From Sulfurimonas sp. (GTDB lineage: Bacteria > Campylobacterota > Campylobacteria > Campylobacterales > Sulfurimonadaceae), in assembly GCA_026988245.1 (NCBI GenBank), contig JALSLR010000044.1:1-55942 (forward strand): a stretch of 55,942 nucleotides of DNA, written 5' to 3'. Shown here piece by piece: positions 18,472-26,854 of the stretch. Made by a program: the position numbers and the translations under genes. Numbering within the stretch: the stretch's first letter is position 1; each line of letters opens with the position of its first letter. A model generated the notes under the pieces. It did not search any database and was not told where the DNA came from. It worked only from the letters and a program-made list of their open reading frames with translations.

Positions 18472-18504
18472 GTAAATTCTAAAGATTCTTTCAAAGGAAT
18501 TTAC
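18472..18504 (+). other. Hairpin in the map-infA spacer
   Basis: GTAAATTC (18472-18479) is perfectly complementary to GAATTTAC (18497-18504). The 8-bp stem lies 20 bases before the infA ATG. It might modulate infA translation or be an RNA processing site; the sequence does not decide. Confidence 0.4.
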
Positions 18505-18523
18505 ACTATAAAAGGACTTATAA

Positions 18524-18742
18524 ATGGCTAAAGCTGACGTTATAGAAGTTGACGGCAAGATTGTTGAAGCATTACCAAATGCAACATTTCGTGTTGAGTT
18601 AGAAAATGGACACGTTATATTATGTCATATTGCTGGAAAAATGCGTATGCACTACATCAAAATACTACCAGGAGATAAAGTTAAACTAGAACTAACTCCA
18701 TATTCACTCGATAAGGGTCGTATTACTTATAGATATAAGTAA
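18524..18742 (+). CDS. infA: Translation initiation factor IF-1
   Basis: This 72-residue OB-fold protein blocks the A site during initiation. It shows the family features [33 protein letters not shown] and GRITYRYK. An AAAGGA binding site precedes it. In many genomes rpmJ-rpsM come next; here a convergent regulator gene follows and rpmJ lies about 11.4 kb downstream. Confidence 0.97.
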   Translation: MAKADVIEVDGKIVEALPNATFRVELENGHVILCHIAGKMRMHYIKILPGDKVKLELTPYSLDKGRITYRYK

Positions 18743-18750
18743 ACTCCTTT

Positions 18751-19434
18751 CTATATATCGAGTTTCTCAAGAATTTTTTGAAAATTAACTATATTGATTT
18801 TTTTTCTTGAGAGGTCGATTATTCCATCTTTTTTTAGTTTTTGCAAACTTCTGTTAACCACTTTTCTTACACTTCCAACCATTGAAGCTAAATCTTCATG
18901 TTTAAGATTATCTATCACTTTGAGAGTAGCTTTATTGTCTTTCATATAGGTAAATTTTGTAAAAAGCTGTAGTACACGTTGATAGACATCATAAAATGAG
19001 ATATTTATAGCCAACTCCTCCATTGACTTTAACTGTGAAGCTAAGTAGGTATAAAAATAGACTCGAAACGCATTGTCATCAAGTATCATGTTTTGTATGT
19101 CAGATAGTGGTACTTCAATGAGTTCAACATCTTCTAATACTTCAGACAGATAGTCTCTTGAAGAACCATCAAGAAGTGAGACTACATCAAACATATCACC
19201 ACGAGTAAGTAAGTAAAGAGTTAGCTCCCTTTGGGAGTTGAAATCAATCTGAAATATTTTAACTTTACCTTGTAAGATAAAATAAAAATATTGACTAGTA
19301 TTGAGACTATTGAGCGGGTCCTCCCCTTTTTTTAAAAAAATCTTTTTTTGATTTTTTACTAAATGGGGAAGAGTGCTAAGTTCTTTGAGTACTAGTTGTT
19401 GAGAATTTAATTGAACTTGTTTTTCATTTTTCAT
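18751..19434 (-). CDS. Crp/Fnr-family transcription regulator
   Basis: A 227-residue regulator with an N-terminal cyclic-nucleotide-type effector domain (FILQGKVKIF, LTRGDMFDVVSLLDG) and a C-terminal helix-turn-helix (HEDLASMVGSVRKVVNRSLQKL, about residues 175-200). No N-terminal Fnr-type cysteine cluster is present, so it is not a classical oxygen sensor. It is the last gene after two hsp20 genes on the same strand with a 36-base gap, and could be co-transcribed. Neighbouring nnrS and nitrite/sulfite reductase genes suggest a redox or nitrosative signal (inference). Confidence 0.88.
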   Translation of the reverse strand: MKNEKQVQLNSQQLVLKELSTLPHLVKNQKKIFLKKGEDPLNSLNTSQYFYFILQGKVKIFQIDFNSQRELTLYLLTRGDMFDVVSLLDGSSRDYLSEVLEDVELIEVPLSDIQNMILDDNAFRVYFYTYLASQLKSMEELAINISFYDVYQRVLQLFTKFTYMKDNKATLKVIDNLKHEDLASMVGSVRKVVNRSLQKLKKDGIIDLSRKKINIVNFQKILEKLDI

Positions 19435-19470
19435 TCCATATAGTACACAAAGTTTTTAAAAATATCTAAA

Positions 19471-19896
19471 TTATTTTATAGATATAGATTTTGGTTTTGC
19501 TTTTTTTGTTTTTTGTAACTCTATAGTGAGCCTTCCATCATCTAAAGAGGCGCTGACTTTATCTGTATCCACGCTTTCTGGAAGGACATATCTGCGCTCA
19601 AATTTCCCAAAAGCACTTTCGCATACGTAGTAGTTCTCACGTGTTATTTCATTTTTATATTTTCTTAACGCGCTAACTATTAAGATGCCATCTTCAACTT
19701 TGATATCAACATCCTCTTTTTTAACACCAGGAAGATCAACCTCAAGATGAAAGCTACTATCTTCTTTTTTTGCTAGGTTTGAAAAAGGGAGATGAGAAGC
19801 TAGGTTATCAAAAGTATCTGCAACTTTATTTGCTACAACTTCAACACTTTTTTCTATTTTTGAACCAATATCTTTTGTACTTTTAACGATGTTCAT
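19471..19896 (-). CDS. Hsp20-family small heat shock protein (second copy)
   Basis: This 141-residue alpha-crystallin chaperone holds unfolding proteins until refolding. The core is clear: FHLEVDLPGVKKEDVDIKVE, then RYVLPESVDTDKVSASLDDG and RLTIELQKTK. The N-terminus (KSTKDIGSKIEKSVEVVANK) is amphipathic and differs from the upstream paralogue. It follows the first copy after 10 bases and precedes the Crp-type gene. Confidence 0.92.
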   Translation of the reverse strand: MNIVKSTKDIGSKIEKSVEVVANKVADTFDNLASHLPFSNLAKKEDSSFHLEVDLPGVKKEDVDIKVEDGILIVSALRKYKNEITRENYYVCESAFGKFERRYVLPESVDTDKVSASLDDGRLTIELQKTKKAKPKSISIK

Positions 19897-19906
19897 AACT
19901 TCCTCC

Positions 19907-20356
19907 TTATTTGATATTTATTTTTTTTACTTTATCAACTTTTGCACTCTCTAGTTTAGGTACGACTACTTCTAAGACACCATCTTCATTCTCAGCATGG
20001 ATGTTCTCTATATCTGCTTCTTCTGGAAGGGAAAAAGAGCGTGAAAAAGAACCAAAACTACTTTCAACTTTGTAATAGTTTTCCTCTTTAATCTCCTCTT
20101 TGATTTTTCTTTCTCCAGAAACTGTGAGGGTCCCATCTTCTACTTGTATGGAGATGTCTTCTTTTTTTACACCTGGTAAATCTAGCTCTATATGGTAGGC
20201 AAACTCACCCTCTCTTGTGTTTATAGTAGGTGAAAAATCCTCTTGGGATGAGCTGCTTGTCTCATTATCAAAATCATTAAACATTGAATTAAGAAGGTCA
20301 AAACCTCTTTTAAATTCTCTCATTTTGTAGTTTGGATTGTATCTAGTTACTAACAT
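19907..20356 (-). CDS. Hsp20-family small heat shock protein (first copy)
   Basis: A 149-residue small heat shock protein with a Hsp20 core: FAYHIELDLPGVKKEDISIQ, SFGSFSRSFSLPEEADIENI and GVLEVVVPKLE. The N-terminal RYNPNYKMREFKRGFDLLNSMFNDF is typical for bacterial class A Hsp20. It is the first gene of the hsp20-hsp20-regulator group. An AAAGGAG binding site and the palindrome at 20397-20411 lie upstream. Confidence 0.93.
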   Translation of the reverse strand: MLVTRYNPNYKMREFKRGFDLLNSMFNDFDNETSSSSQEDFSPTINTREGEFAYHIELDLPGVKKEDISIQVEDGTLTVSGERKIKEEIKEENYYKVESSFGSFSRSFSLPEEADIENIHAENEDGVLEVVVPKLESAKVDKVKKINIK

Positions 20357-20396
20357 AATAAACTCCTTTTAAGCCTTTATGGCTTTTATATTTTTT

Positions 20397-20414
20397 AATT
20401 ACAGTGTAATTGTA
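20397..20414 (-). promoter_or_regulatory. Promoter and palindromic operator of the hsp20 group
   Basis: Read on the minus strand, a TACAAT box (20414 to 20409) runs into AATTACACTGTAATT (20411-20397), a 15-base palindrome with a single central base, about 40 bases before the first hsp20 ATG. A palindrome covering the -10 and start region suits a repressor site. The binding protein (the adjacent Crp-type regulator or a heat-shock repressor) is unknown. A small AAGCC/GGCTT stem lies between it and the ribosome binding site. Confidence 0.5.
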
Positions 20415-20449
20415 GAAAATATTTTAAAAGAGTTCTGCCCCCTAGGTAG

Positions 20450-21643
20450 CTATTTTTTTCCTCTTACGAGAATTGGAAGAAATTTTGCACTCCAGAGTAT
20501 AAATAGTAAAAGCCAAGCACTAAAAGATATATCAAAAAGAAAGTTTTTATCCCAAGATAAGCCTATATTCAAACTATATAAAAATCGAATTAAAACGACT
20601 ACTTGTACAAAGATAAATAAGCTCTTAACAAAGCCATTTGCTTGGGGTGGTTGCCCTGAGTGTCCGTAGGTTACACGTGTTCCAAAACCTATAAGAATAG
20701 TTGTTAAAAAACCGATAGCTAAGAGATGCATCCCAAGATATACAAAGTCTGTATCGAACATTAGTTCAGCAAAAAGAGAGAGAGCATCTATAAAAAAAGC
20801 AAGAGGTAACCAAAAAAGACCAAGATGCAGTACCCAGATGATAGCATGAGCATTTTTATCTAACATTTTCCAAGCTAAAAATTCATTGAGTAGATAGGCC
20901 CCTAGTAGGACATCAAGGAGTATCTCTGCTATTTTTACATACTCATAAGTATGAAAGGTTACAAGAAGAGTTTTCATGATAAAAAGTACAAAAACCGCAC
21001 TCACAAACCGTTCATCTTTTGCTTCCATAGAGTGAGAGAAAAAAGGAATCATTCTTTGCCCTACACTAAATGTTAAAAAGATTAAAAACATATAAAAAGA
21101 GAAAGTCACTGCAAAGTGTTCCAATGGATGAAACACAGTAGATAATACCATCAAAATATTTCCATATAATCCAAACTTAAAAGCACGAAGAATCCAAAAT
21201 GGATCTTCAAGGTTTGCAGCATCACTTTTATCAAATAATGTGCGTAGTTTAGTTACTATCTTATAATGTCCAAAGATAAGTAAAAGCATAGATGCTAAGA
21301 TAAGATAAAAGTGGATAAACAAACCAATGATAAAAAGCACATTTCCTATGAGGTTGATTGTAAATACCTTTAAATAATAGGGCTTTTCAATAGGCTCTTC
21401 CCCACAATAACGAGGATATGTTGTAAATAAAAATCCTGTAAATATGTTCGTAAAAACAATAAATATAAGTGAATAGACATGAAAAAGCTCTTCGTCCATA
21501 TGTATATGGAGTACCCCTTTGTGTGTTAAAGCAAAGATAAGCATCAAAATAATTGCATTGACTACACCTAATGTAAAAAAAGGCTGGTGTACTTGTGAGA
21601 GAAAATAGTTCTCTTTTTCTTCTTCTTCTTTTGAATAGGTCAA
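20450..21643 (-). CDS. nnrS: NnrS family haem-copper membrane protein
   Basis: A 397-residue protein with about twelve transmembrane helices. The C-terminal TILIGFGTRVTYGHSGQPP motif is diagnostic for NnrS, a protein linked to nitric oxide tolerance in denitrifiers and Vibrio; its exact activity is not settled. Histidines that could ligate haem appear in QVHQPFF, HIHMDEELFHVY and FHPLEH. Its ATG overlaps the stop of the upstream radical SAM gene by four bases, so the two are translated together. Confidence 0.87.
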   Translation of the reverse strand: MTYSKEEEEKENYFLSQVHQPFFTLGVVNAIILMLIFALTHKGVLHIHMDEELFHVYSLIFIVFTNIFTGFLFTTYPRYCGEEPIEKPYYLKVFTINLIGNVLFIIGLFIHFYLILASMLLLIFGHYKIVTKLRTLFDKSDAANLEDPFWILRAFKFGLYGNILMVLSTVFHPLEHFAVTFSFYMFLIFLTFSVGQRMIPFFSHSMEAKDERFVSAVFVLFIMKTLLVTFHTYEYVKIAEILLDVLLGAYLLNEFLAWKMLDKNAHAIIWVLHLGLFWLPLAFFIDALSLFAELMFDTDFVYLGMHLLAIGFLTTILIGFGTRVTYGHSGQPPQANGFVKSLFIFVQVVVLIRFLYSLNIGLSWDKNFLFDISFSAWLLLFILWSAKFLPILVRGKK

Positions 21644-22890
21644 ATTAAAAACTCCATATTTAGTTTTTTAGCATAGCTACTGAGCATTGCTCTTTCAAAG
21701 TCATTATTCGTTGCATATTGGTAGCCAAAAGTTTTAGCCCACATAGAGTGCTCCTCCATGCAGAGGTAAAAAAATACCTTAGCATCGCCTTTATGCCAAG
21801 ATGAAAAACTTTCATAAGCATGACTAAACATCTCTTGTTTAATCTCATCAGAGTAGGAGCTCTTGCCACTAGCATCATGCATGGGAATCTGGGTTATCTT
21901 ACTTTTAAACTCCCGTCCACGTAACTGTTTTATTACCGGTTTTATAAATGTAAGTGTACCAAAACTCACTAAGGCTACCTCTTGCGATGTGAAAGTTTCT
22001 TGCAACAATGTATAAACTTTAAGGTATTCATCTAAATAACCCTCATACTGAACTATAGGATGAAAATGAAAACCAACTTTTATCCCTTTATCTGCAAGTT
22101 TTCTTGCACTTACGATTCTCTTTTGAAGAGATGCTGTGAGGTGCTCTTCGTTATCTATAATGGTTTGGGTATTAAGCGACCAAGTACAGAGTATATTTTT
22201 TGGTACATCGTTATCTAAAAAGTATTTGATGTTATCAGATTTTGTTTTGAACTCTAGTATGACGTTTGGATTGTGTGTCGCAAAAGAAAAAAGTGCGTCT
22301 AATACACCCTCACGATTCCCAAACATTAAAGAATCAGATGCTTGCCCTGTCCCAATATGGTATGTCTTGTTTGGCTCAAGTTGCAAGTTTAAAAGTTTAT
22401 CTTTAAAAGCACTGTCAAAAGTGATGGTATTTTGGTTGTAAAAAGATTGTATAGAACAATATGAACAGTCAAAGCCACAAGATTCAACAGCATCAAGTGT
22501 AAGCAAGTTACAACATCGTGTCTTTTCTGATGCTACGGGACATAAGCCTAAACCAAGACCCTCTTTATGCTCTGTCTTAAAAGTATATTTTTGCTCTTTT
22601 GGTATATTCTTAGGGGTAAAATCATCATAAGAGTTTGGTTTATTGCGTAGTGCATCATAAGTTTTTTTAAGCCTAGCCATGGCAACTTTTTTGTTATCAT
22701 GCTCTGGAAAAATCTCTATAAGTGTTTTTTCATCCCACATCCTCAAATCTCTTGCGATGTTAATGGTTTGTTTTATATCTTGTAGTGATAATCTAAGCTC
22801 AGTTGCTTTGTTTTGAATAAAATTTTGTTCATCATGTGGTAGCAAGTCAAAAGTAGTATTTTTAATTGCATTGAGAAATTTATCTGTCAT
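21640..22890 (-). CDS. Spore photoproduct lyase-like radical SAM protein
   Basis: A 416-residue radical SAM enzyme of the SPL (SplB-like) family. The cluster motif is Cys-x3-Cys-x2-Cys in ESCGFDCSYCSIQSFY; TYHIGTGQASDSL and FHFHPIVQYEGY are further SPL-type segments. In spore formers SPL repairs thymine photodimers; in this non-sporing phylum the substrate is unknown. ATG at 22890 is preferred to a TTG at 22926, because the TTG lies in a likely promoter (TTGACA, then TACAAT five bases before the ATG). nnrS overlaps its end. Confidence 0.8.
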   Translation of the reverse strand: MTDKFLNAIKNTTFDLLPHDEQNFIQNKATELRLSLQDIKQTINIARDLRMWDEKTLIEIFPEHDNKKVAMARLKKTYDALRNKPNSYDDFTPKNIPKEQKYTFKTEHKEGLGLGLCPVASEKTRCCNLLTLDAVESCGFDCSYCSIQSFYNQNTITFDSAFKDKLLNLQLEPNKTYHIGTGQASDSLMFGNREGVLDALFSFATHNPNVILEFKTKSDNIKYFLDNDVPKNILCTWSLNTQTIIDNEEHLTASLQKRIVSARKLADKGIKVGFHFHPIVQYEGYLDEYLKVYTLLQETFTSQEVALVSFGTLTFIKPVIKQLRGREFKSKITQIPMHDASGKSSYSDEIKQEMFSHAYESFSSWHKGDAKVFFYLCMEEHSMWAKTFGYQYATNNDFERAMLSSYAKKLNMEFLI

Positions 22891-22894
22891 ATGA

Positions 22895-22926
22895 AATTGT
22901 AGCAATAAATTATTAAAATATGTCAA
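22895..22926 (-). promoter_or_regulatory. Promoter of the SPL-like gene, probably leaderless
   Basis: On the minus strand TTGACA starts at 22926 and TACAAT occupies 22901-22896, with a 19-base spacer. TACAAT ends only five bases before the ATG at 22890 and no ribosome binding site is present, so the transcript should begin at or next to the start codon. The long spacer weakens the -35 assignment; the -10 box is preceded by TTGC. Confidence 0.45.
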
Positions 22927-22993
22927 TTTGTCATACTTTTTACAATAAATAGTTTTTTAATATATACTTTTTTATTTGTAAGAGGAGTAATAG

Positions 22994-23338
22994 ATGATAC
23001 TTGGAAAATGTCCCTACTGTGAAGATGGCAAGATAGAGGTGCGTGACAAAGAGGTGAGTGGTAAAAAAGTAAAACTCTATGCTTGTTCTAATGCTCACTG
23101 GACTACAGAAGATGGAGAGATGTTTGAACTTCGTGAAGATGCTACATGTGATTTTAGAATTTGGCAAAATACACTAGGGCGTTATGGAAAATGGCTTTCA
23201 TATAAAGAGATTCGAGAACTCTTAAGCGAGGAAGAACTAGAAGTGGAACTTCTAAGTAAAAAACATGGAAAGAAAATTTACTATAATAAACATATAGTTT
23301 TAAATCAAGAATACGGAGTAAGTGTTCTTTGGGATTAA
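22994..23338 (+). CDS. Small zinc-finger protein with topoisomerase C-terminal repeat pattern
   Basis: A 114-residue cytoplasmic protein. Cys6-x2-Cys9 (GKCPYCEDG), Cys31 in LYACSNAHW and Cys52 in TCDFRIWQNTLG resemble the C-terminal zinc and Toprim_Crpt repeats of topoisomerase I/III, as a stand-alone module. A GAGGAG binding site precedes the ATG. It lies between the divergent SPL-like gene and the histidine kinase. A nucleic-acid binding role is inferred; no partner is evident. Confidence 0.75.
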   Translation: MILGKCPYCEDGKIEVRDKEVSGKKVKLYACSNAHWTTEDGEMFELREDATCDFRIWQNTLGRYGKWLSYKEIRELLSEEELEVELLSKKHGKKIYYNKHIVLNQEYGVSVLWD

Positions 23339-23356
23339 ATAAGGTAAAATGAACAG

Positions 23357-24445
23357 ATGAATAAGTATCAAGAAGCGATAGAGAGTACAAATATTGTCTC
23401 AAAAACTGACCGTGAAGGGATTATCACTTTTGTCAATGATGAGTTCTGTAAAATTTCTGGCTATAGCAAAAAAGAACTTATAGGCAAAAATCACAATATA
23501 GTCCGACATCCAGATGTTGATGCTAAGAGTTTTAAAGCCTTATGGGATACTATAAAAAATAAAAAAATTTACAAAGATACAGTTAAAAACCTGACGAAAG
23601 ATGGTAAAACTTTTTATGTAAACACTACAGTAATACCAATACTTGATGAAAACGAAAATATAAAAGAGTACATAGCTATCCGTTATGATGTGACCAATGA
23701 GATGCTCTATAAACAACAAGTTCAAGATGAGATAGCAAAAAATAAGATAAAGCAAAAAGCGATGCTAACGCAAGCTCGTCACGCTTCTCTTGGGCAAATG
23801 TTAGCAAATATTGCACATCAATGGAGACAGCCATTAACGGAATTAAATCTTAATCTTTACAATATGAAGCGTTCAGTTGGTGATTTGGATCGTATAGATG
23901 AGTATTATGCTCAAAGTAAAGAGCTTATAAAATCTATGTCAAGTACTATAGATGATTTTACAAACTTCTTTACGCCAGATAGAGAGGTGAAAACATTTAA
24001 AGTTGAACTTAGCATCAACGAAGCTGTGAAACTCCTAGAAGAACGTTTAAAAAAATCAATGATCGATATATCATTGGAACTGAGTGATGCTAAGGTAGTT
24101 GGAGTGGCCAATGAAGTAACTCAAGTGATAGTTAATATACTCAATAACGCTGCAGATGCTTTTGAGCATAACGGAGTTTTGCTTCGTCAAATAGATATCT
24201 TATCTACAGAGGATAAAGAAAACATATATATAGAACTACGGGATAATGCAGGAGGAATAGATAAAAAAAATATAGATCGTATATTTGAACCATATTTTAC
24301 AACTAAACATCAAAAAAGTGGGACTGGACTTGGTCTTTTTATGTCTAAAATGATTTGTGAACAAGGAATGGATGGACTCATAGAGGTAAAGTCTAAAAAG
24401 GGAACTACTACATTTAGCATCACACTACCATTGGCTTTATCATGA
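23357..24445 (+). CDS. PAS-domain sensor histidine kinase
   Basis: A 362-residue soluble kinase without membrane segments. An Aer-like PAS domain fills residues 1-110 (NHNIVRHPDVDAKSF, a flavin- or redox-sensing type). The phospho-accepting His154 is in NIAHQWRQPLTEL, the form typical of Campylobacterota. N-box IVNILNNAADAF, DNAGGI and GTGLGLFMSK complete the ATPase domain. It overlaps the response regulator by four bases. Two in-frame GATGCTAAG words encode Asp-Ala-Lys. Confidence 0.93.
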   Translation: MNKYQEAIESTNIVSKTDREGIITFVNDEFCKISGYSKKELIGKNHNIVRHPDVDAKSFKALWDTIKNKKIYKDTVKNLTKDGKTFYVNTTVIPILDENENIKEYIAIRYDVTNEMLYKQQVQDEIAKNKIKQKAMLTQARHASLGQMLANIAHQWRQPLTELNLNLYNMKRSVGDLDRIDEYYAQSKELIKSMSSTIDDFTNFFTPDREVKTFKVELSINEAVKLLEERLKKSMIDISLELSDAKVVGVANEVTQVIVNILNNAADAFEHNGVLLRQIDILSTEDKENIYIELRDNAGGIDKKNIDRIFEPYFTTKHQKSGTGLGLFMSKMICEQGMDGLIEVKSKKGTTTFSITLPLALS

Positions 24446-25116
24446 AAGATAAAAGGCTCAAACAATTTAAAGTTTTACTGGTAGAGGATGAAGAAAATAT
24501 TGCACAACTTTTAAAGAGTGCCTTGGGTGAGTATTTTCGTAGTTTTTTAGTAGCAAGTGATGGCGTAGAAGGTTTTGATATTTTTACTAAAATCTCTCCT
24601 GATATCATCATTACAGATATTATGATGCCCCGCGAAACTGGTTTGGAGATGGCAAAAAAGATAAGAGCGGTTAGTCAAAATATCCCTATTATTATTTTGA
24701 GTGCTTTTAGCGAAAAAGAGAAACTATTTGGGGCGATAGATGTAGGGGTTACAAAGTATTTTACAAAACCATATGATCCAGAAGATATTTTAGAGTATAT
24801 CCTTAGCATCGCTCCTAAGTTAGGGGAAAAAATTATTCAACTTCCTGAAACCTATAGTTTTCACAAAAACAGTGCTTCGTTATATAAAGATAAAAAGTAT
24901 ATACCTCTGAGCAAAAAAGAGGTAAAGCTCATGGAACTATTTTTAGACGCACCAGATACTATACTCACATACGAATCCATAAAAGATGCTCTTTGGAAAG
25001 ATGAAGTTGTCAGTGATGAGCGCTTGAGGACTTTTATAAAGCGCTTTCGTGAAAAAACCTCCAAGAGTTTTATACAGACTCTTAAAGGGATAGGGTATAG
25101 ACTTAACGGAAGTTAG
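24442..25116 (+). CDS. OmpR-type response regulator
   Basis: A 224-residue regulator with a receiver domain (acidic Glu15-Asp16-Glu17, phosphorylation site Asp59 in IITDIMMP, Lys109 in FTKPYD) and a C-terminal winged helix (EVKLMELFLDAP to FIQTLKGIGYRL). It is the cognate partner of the overlapping PAS kinase. Its end overlaps the convergent reductase gene by 14 bases, leaving no room for a terminator. Targets are unknown; the adjacent reductase is a possibility. Confidence 0.94.
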   Translation: MKDKRLKQFKVLLVEDEENIAQLLKSALGEYFRSFLVASDGVEGFDIFTKISPDIIITDIMMPRETGLEMAKKIRAVSQNIPIIILSAFSEKEKLFGAIDVGVTKYFTKPYDPEDILEYILSIAPKLGEKIIQLPETYSFHKNSASLYKDKKYIPLSKKEVKLMELFLDAPDTILTYESIKDALWKDEVVSDERLRTFIKRFREKTSKSFIQTLKGIGYRLNGS

Positions 25117-26797
25117 GCCTAGCAATTTTAGGTTTATACATAGGATCAGCACCCTCTATCGTCCATAGCTCCTTAGACTTGATGCTCACAGTCTGTTTAA
25201 AATCTTCGCCTATTTGAAAACTTGGAAATGTACCCATTAGAAGATTTTTTTCTTCTGTGATGCTGAGAGGTTCTTTACATGGCGGGAGTAGTATGCTTCG
25301 TTTAGCTTCTAAGTTTGCTAGGTGCCACAGAGATACAAAGTCTTGAGAATAATTATTGAGGGACTCTCTAGCATACTCTTCAAAATCGCTATAAGCGCTT
25401 AATTCATAGAGATTTATGATGAGTGTAACTACCTCTTTGAGATGGACAAATGGTACCATTGAAAAAAGTTCGCGACCGATACTTTGACCATAGGAATGTT
25501 CAGCACCTATAAAGACACGGCTTCCTGCATCAGTATCTCCAAAATGATTTGTTTTTAAGCCGATAAGGCCGATGTCAGTATGACGATGACGACCACAACC
25601 TTTAACGCAACCAGAAAAACCAACAAAGATGGAATGTTTTTGAATAAGATCAAGAGGGAGATATTTAGTATCTTCTTTGATACTCCAAACAGCAAAGGGA
25701 CAAAGATTACCAGCACAGGCTACTACAGTAGAACTTTGAGATGGGGAGCTAAAAGGAACCTCTTTAGTGTTAAGTCCTAGTATATAGATGTTTTGATCGA
25801 TTCCAAAACGTATCTCAGCATTTTCTTTAGTAGCAAAAGATGCTAACATACTCATCTCATCGGCATCAAGTTTTGAGAAGTTTGTTTGGTACACAAAGGC
25901 AAATTTCCCATCTTTAAGTTCACGAAATTCTTGAAATTCACCTTTATGAAGTTCTAATTGTCCTGCACTTACAAAATCTTTTTTATACTCTTTTTTGATA
26001 TGTTCTTTTAATCCATCCATACCGATATCTTCTATGAGGTAAAAGAGGCGTGTTTTTGAACGAGAAAACCTTGAACCATGAAGATAAAACGCTTCTGTGA
26101 ATGCCTTGAAAAACTCAAATACTTCCTCTTTTTCTAAGAAGATATTTGCATCTTGTGCCACTTCTGTGTTTTTTCCGCCCATATAAACGTTAAACCCAAA
26201 AGTCGTGTCTTTTTTTGCTAAGGCAAAATAGATGTCATTTGCAAAAAATGAACTTACATTGACTGAGTTACCAGAGATTCCTATTGATACACGTCGAGGG
26301 AGCATACCTACATAACGAGGGTTTTCTAAGATGAACTCTTGCATCTGTTGTATGATGGGATAGCACTCTATCTCGCTTTCGTTTATAACTCCATCATAAG
26401 CATCTGTCACAATGTTGCGTATATTGTCACCAAAGCTTTGCCATGTTGTCAGTGTAGTCGCATTTATTTTATCCCATATCTCACGTATGTCATCTACATA
26501 TATATCATGAAGTTGAATACCACCGCGAGCGGTAAGGACGATGGTTAAGTCATACTCTTTGACAATCTCTGCAACTTTTTGGAAGTTTTCTGTAGTGATA
26601 CGTCCACCAGGGATGCGGATGCGGATAGTAAACTCATCTTCAAGGAAGTCTGTAGTAAAGATTCCAAAATCTTGAAGGTAAAATCTATCCCCTTCTCCTA
26701 AGCTCTCAAAGTCTAAACTCTCAAACTCTTTATAGTAATCAATTGGCTTTAAGCGAGCTTTGTAACGTTCACGTTTGTTAAGTATTTCTTCTGACAT
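25103..26797 (-). CDS. Siroheme nitrite/sulfite reductase
   Basis: A soluble 564-residue reductase of the ferredoxin-type NirA/Sir family, reducing nitrite to ammonia or sulfite to sulfide by six electrons. N-terminal landmarks are RIRIPGGRIT and FGDNIRNIVTD. The [4Fe-4S]-siroheme ligands are in VACAGNLCPFA and SGCVKGCGRHRHTDIGLIG. The first pair is spaced Cys-x4-Cys instead of the usual Cys-x5-Cys. Start 26797 is chosen because GGAG lies seven bases upstream; a second ATG at 26809 would add four residues. The substrate cannot be told from sequence. Confidence 0.88.
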   Translation of the reverse strand: MSEEILNKRERYKARLKPIDYYKEFESLDFESLGEGDRFYLQDFGIFTTDFLEDEFTIRIRIPGGRITTENFQKVAEIVKEYDLTIVLTARGGIQLHDIYVDDIREIWDKINATTLTTWQSFGDNIRNIVTDAYDGVINESEIECYPIIQQMQEFILENPRYVGMLPRRVSIGISGNSVNVSSFFANDIYFALAKKDTTFGFNVYMGGKNTEVAQDANIFLEKEEVFEFFKAFTEAFYLHGSRFSRSKTRLFYLIEDIGMDGLKEHIKKEYKKDFVSAGQLELHKGEFQEFRELKDGKFAFVYQTNFSKLDADEMSMLASFATKENAEIRFGIDQNIYILGLNTKEVPFSSPSQSSTVVACAGNLCPFAVWSIKEDTKYLPLDLIQKHSIFVGFSGCVKGCGRHRHTDIGLIGLKTNHFGDTDAGSRVFIGAEHSYGQSIGRELFSMVPFVHLKEVVTLIINLYELSAYSDFEEYARESLNNYSQDFVSLWHLANLEAKRSILLPPCKEPLSITEEKNLLMGTFPSFQIGEDFKQTVSIKSKELWTIEGADPMYKPKIARPNFR

Positions 26798-26854
26798 AGC
26801 AAACTCCATTTATTTAGAGATATACTAGCTAAAAATAATAAATATATAATTGAC

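Noticed and set aside
20379-20669. Plus-strand frame over the end of nnrS and the hsp20 promoter
   Set aside because: Lies antisense to a well-supported membrane protein and lacks family features.
22891-22926. TTG start for the SPL-like gene
   Set aside because: The TTG is part of a TTGACA box and the added residues are not family-like; ATG at 22890 fits better.
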